From contig NZ_JAQWGB010000013.1 in the NCBI RefSeq assembly GCF_029238425.1, forward strand, positions 1 through 34,825: DNA of 34,825 nt, written 5' to 3'. Each line of letters begins with the position of its first letter. Positions within the stretch are counted from its first letter, which is position 1. A program made the position numbers and the translations under genes. The notes beneath the pieces are model-generated. The model ran no database searches. It was not told where the DNA came from and saw nothing but the letters and a program-made list of their open reading frames with translations. This document shows, in pieces, positions 33,561 through 34,825 of this stretch. Origin of the DNA: Flavicella sp. GTDB taxonomy: Bacteria > Bacteroidota > Bacteroidia > Flavobacteriales > Flavobacteriaceae.

Positions 33561-34825
33561 TTACTCCTCTGAAGCTTTGAAATGTACATCCGATACATAG
33601 TATCTTCCTGGCCTACCTTTTGAACCTGAACTTGGTTTCCCTGGTCCGGTATAGGTCGCTACAATTTTAAATTTTAAAGCAAAGCTTTTAGAATCTTTGT
33701 ATGGATTTAAGTTTAATTCATTTCTTACCCATTTCGCATCTGCATTTCTTGATGTATCTTTCCTTCCATCGGGGTCACCATCTCCTAGCTTTTGATCACC
33801 AGGGTATGGAGTTCCAATAAATGGAGTACCAGAAGTTGTATTAATTTGACAAGAAAGTTGATCGTTTATCTGTGTCCATGTTGACGTTTCATCGTCACCG
33901 GTATAGTTTGTAGAAATATAAATTTCCAATTCCGTTGGTGTTCCTCCATCCGTTTTATATTCAACATATTGATTTTTAGTATAGAAAACAGTAGCAAGAT
34001 TGTAACCTAGTTTATATTGCGTTAAGTCTTGTGGGTTGATGGTAATAAATGATTCATGTGGTTCCCAATCACCAGCAGTCATGTTGGTCCAAAGAGATTT
34101 GTTCCCAATTACAGAGTCAGGCCTTTCTTCATCGGCAAGTGGAGCAGGAGCAGCTTGTAACCAAGTTTTAGCTTCGGTTACATCTCCAGGTTTAAGAATG
34201 GTTTTTTCGTACCCATATAATTTGCTTTCTGCTTGTAATGTTGGGTAGAAAAAATAATTTGTTTGCTTCGGTAGATCAACGGGACTATTAGAAGCTACTA
34301 AAAATAAAAAGCTTGATCCTTGGAATTCAGTTATTTCTTGACTTATATTACTTGTAACTTCAACTGTAGGGTAAATAGTGTCGTTGGCTGTAGTAGTATA
34401 ATCATCTTGCAAACGAATGATTCCTGTTTGTGAGTCAATAACTAATTTTTCTTCGTCACTAGCCAAAGAAAATGTTACATCAGGATTTCCTGTAATAAGA
34501 TAGGGTTGAGTTGTAGTAGCATTTGTGTTTGTTACTAAATTCTGTGCAATAGGAGAATACAATAAATTTGTGACCAATCCCGGTCCGACTCCTAAATGAA
34601 AAATATCCTCAAAAGTAGCAGAACTAATAGACTCTCCATTTTTAGTGGTTACTTTGACACTAAAATAATAATCATCTATCCCAAAATTGTTTTCGTCAGC
34701 AATTTCAATAACACCAGCTTTGCTATAATTATAAGCAGTATAGCTTTTAATGGTATCTCCCTCAAATATGATATAATCTTCCGGAGCTAGGTCAACGGTT
34801 TTCTCTACAGGGTTTTCAATACTTA
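33561..34825 (-). CDS. Surface glycan-binding-like protein upstream of susC, N-terminus beyond the window
   Basis: About 420 C-terminal residues are visible. The frame is open to the right edge, so the start is missing, and a TTG at 34577 is not a convincing start. The outer part looks like beta-sandwich repeats (DYIIFEGDTIKSY, FSVKVTTKNGES, FSLASDEEKLVIDSQTG). The last 210 or so residues form a module with IYISTNYTGDDETSTWTQI, FALKFKIVATYTG and RYYVSDVHFKASEE. That module matches the anchor-J/DUF5017-like modules of the three T9SS proteins in this locus. No T9SS tail is present. It is probably a SusE-type or other surface glycan-binding lipoprotein, but the anchor cannot be seen. It sits before susC, where SusE-like genes usually follow susD. 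Confidence 0.7.
   Translation of the reverse strand, partial: SIENPVEKTVDLAPEDYIIFEGDTIKSYTAYNYSKAGVIEIADENNFGIDDYYFSVKVTTKNGESISSATFEDIFHLGVGPGLVTNLLYSPIAQNLVTNTNATTTQPYLITGNPDVTFSLASDEEKLVIDSQTGIIRLQDDYTTTANDTIYPTVEVTSNISQEITEFQGSSFLFLVASNSPVDLPKQTNYFFYPTLQAESKLYGYEKTILKPGDVTEAKTWLQAAPAPLADEERPDSVIGNKSLWTNMTAGDWEPHESFITINPQDLTQYKLGYNLATVFYTKNQYVEYKTDGGTPTELEIYISTNYTGDDETSTWTQINDQLSCQINTTSGTPFIGTPYPGDQKLGDGDPDGRKDTSRNADAKWVRNELNLNPYKDSKSFALKFKIVATYTGPGKPSSGSKGRPGRYYVSDVHFKASEE

Noticed and set aside
34575-34577. TTG as the start of the protein upstream of susC
   Set aside because: The same frame stays open for more than 80 codons to the right edge with beta-sandwich-like sequence, and no signal peptide follows the TTG. 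The gene is better read as truncated by the window.

Overview
The window looks like a marine, low-GC member of the Bacteroidota, most likely a Flavobacteriaceae species. The grounds are a SusC/SusD pair, type IX secretion (T9SS) C-terminal sorting domains, many lipoproteins with short lipoboxes, Bacteroidota-type -7 elements (TAnnTTTG or TAAyTTTA) and AT-rich intergenic DNA. I cannot name the species. Most of the window is a polysaccharide utilization locus (PUL) for a sulfated, uronic-acid-containing glycan, next to a catabolic operon that fits oxidation of a 6-deoxyhexose.

Left part, plus strand (1-6205). The C-terminal part of an AraC-type regulator is followed by an operon of a UxaA-family sugar-acid dehydratase, a short-chain dehydrogenase and a fumarylacetoacetate-hydrolase-family enzyme. 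A separately transcribed FMN-dependent L-lactate dehydrogenase follows. Together they match the non-phosphorylating route in which L-fuconate (or L-rhamnonate) becomes its 2-keto-3-deoxy acid, then the 2,4-diketo acid, then pyruvate plus L-lactate, and lactate is oxidised to pyruvate. The housekeeping gene ndk and a 52-residue small ORF come next, closed by strong terminators.

Middle part, minus strand (6380-19541). This holds a DctPQM TRAP transporter and two large polysaccharide lyases of family PL8. Both PL8 proteins resemble chondroitin ABC lyase and keep the His/Tyr/Arg/Glu catalytic set. One lacks a T9SS tail. The other carries an extra binding-like module and a T9SS sorting domain. Between them are two T9SS proteins without a recognisable catalytic domain that share that module.

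Right part, minus strand (19652-34825). One operon encodes a GH88-type unsaturated glucuronyl hydrolase, a beta-helix protein, a CBM96/DNRLRE-like protein, a sulfatase and a second beta-helix protein. Another encodes a surface protein cut by the window edge, SusC, SusD, a second sulfatase and a DUF6250-like jelly-roll lipoprotein.

Expected flow: surface lyases and sulfatases cut the glycan, SusCD imports oligosaccharides, periplasmic PL8, GH88 and sulfatases finish them, and the TRAP system may import released acidic monomers. A repeated promoter layout precedes four or five minus-strand units: two GAAC...CCCC boxes about 22 bp apart, then 21-23 bp, then TAAyTTTA. It suggests one activator controls the PUL. 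The pairing of ABC-type lyases with a deoxyhexonate pathway points to a fucose- or rhamnose-decorated glucuronan or chondroitin-like glycan. That substrate is inference.
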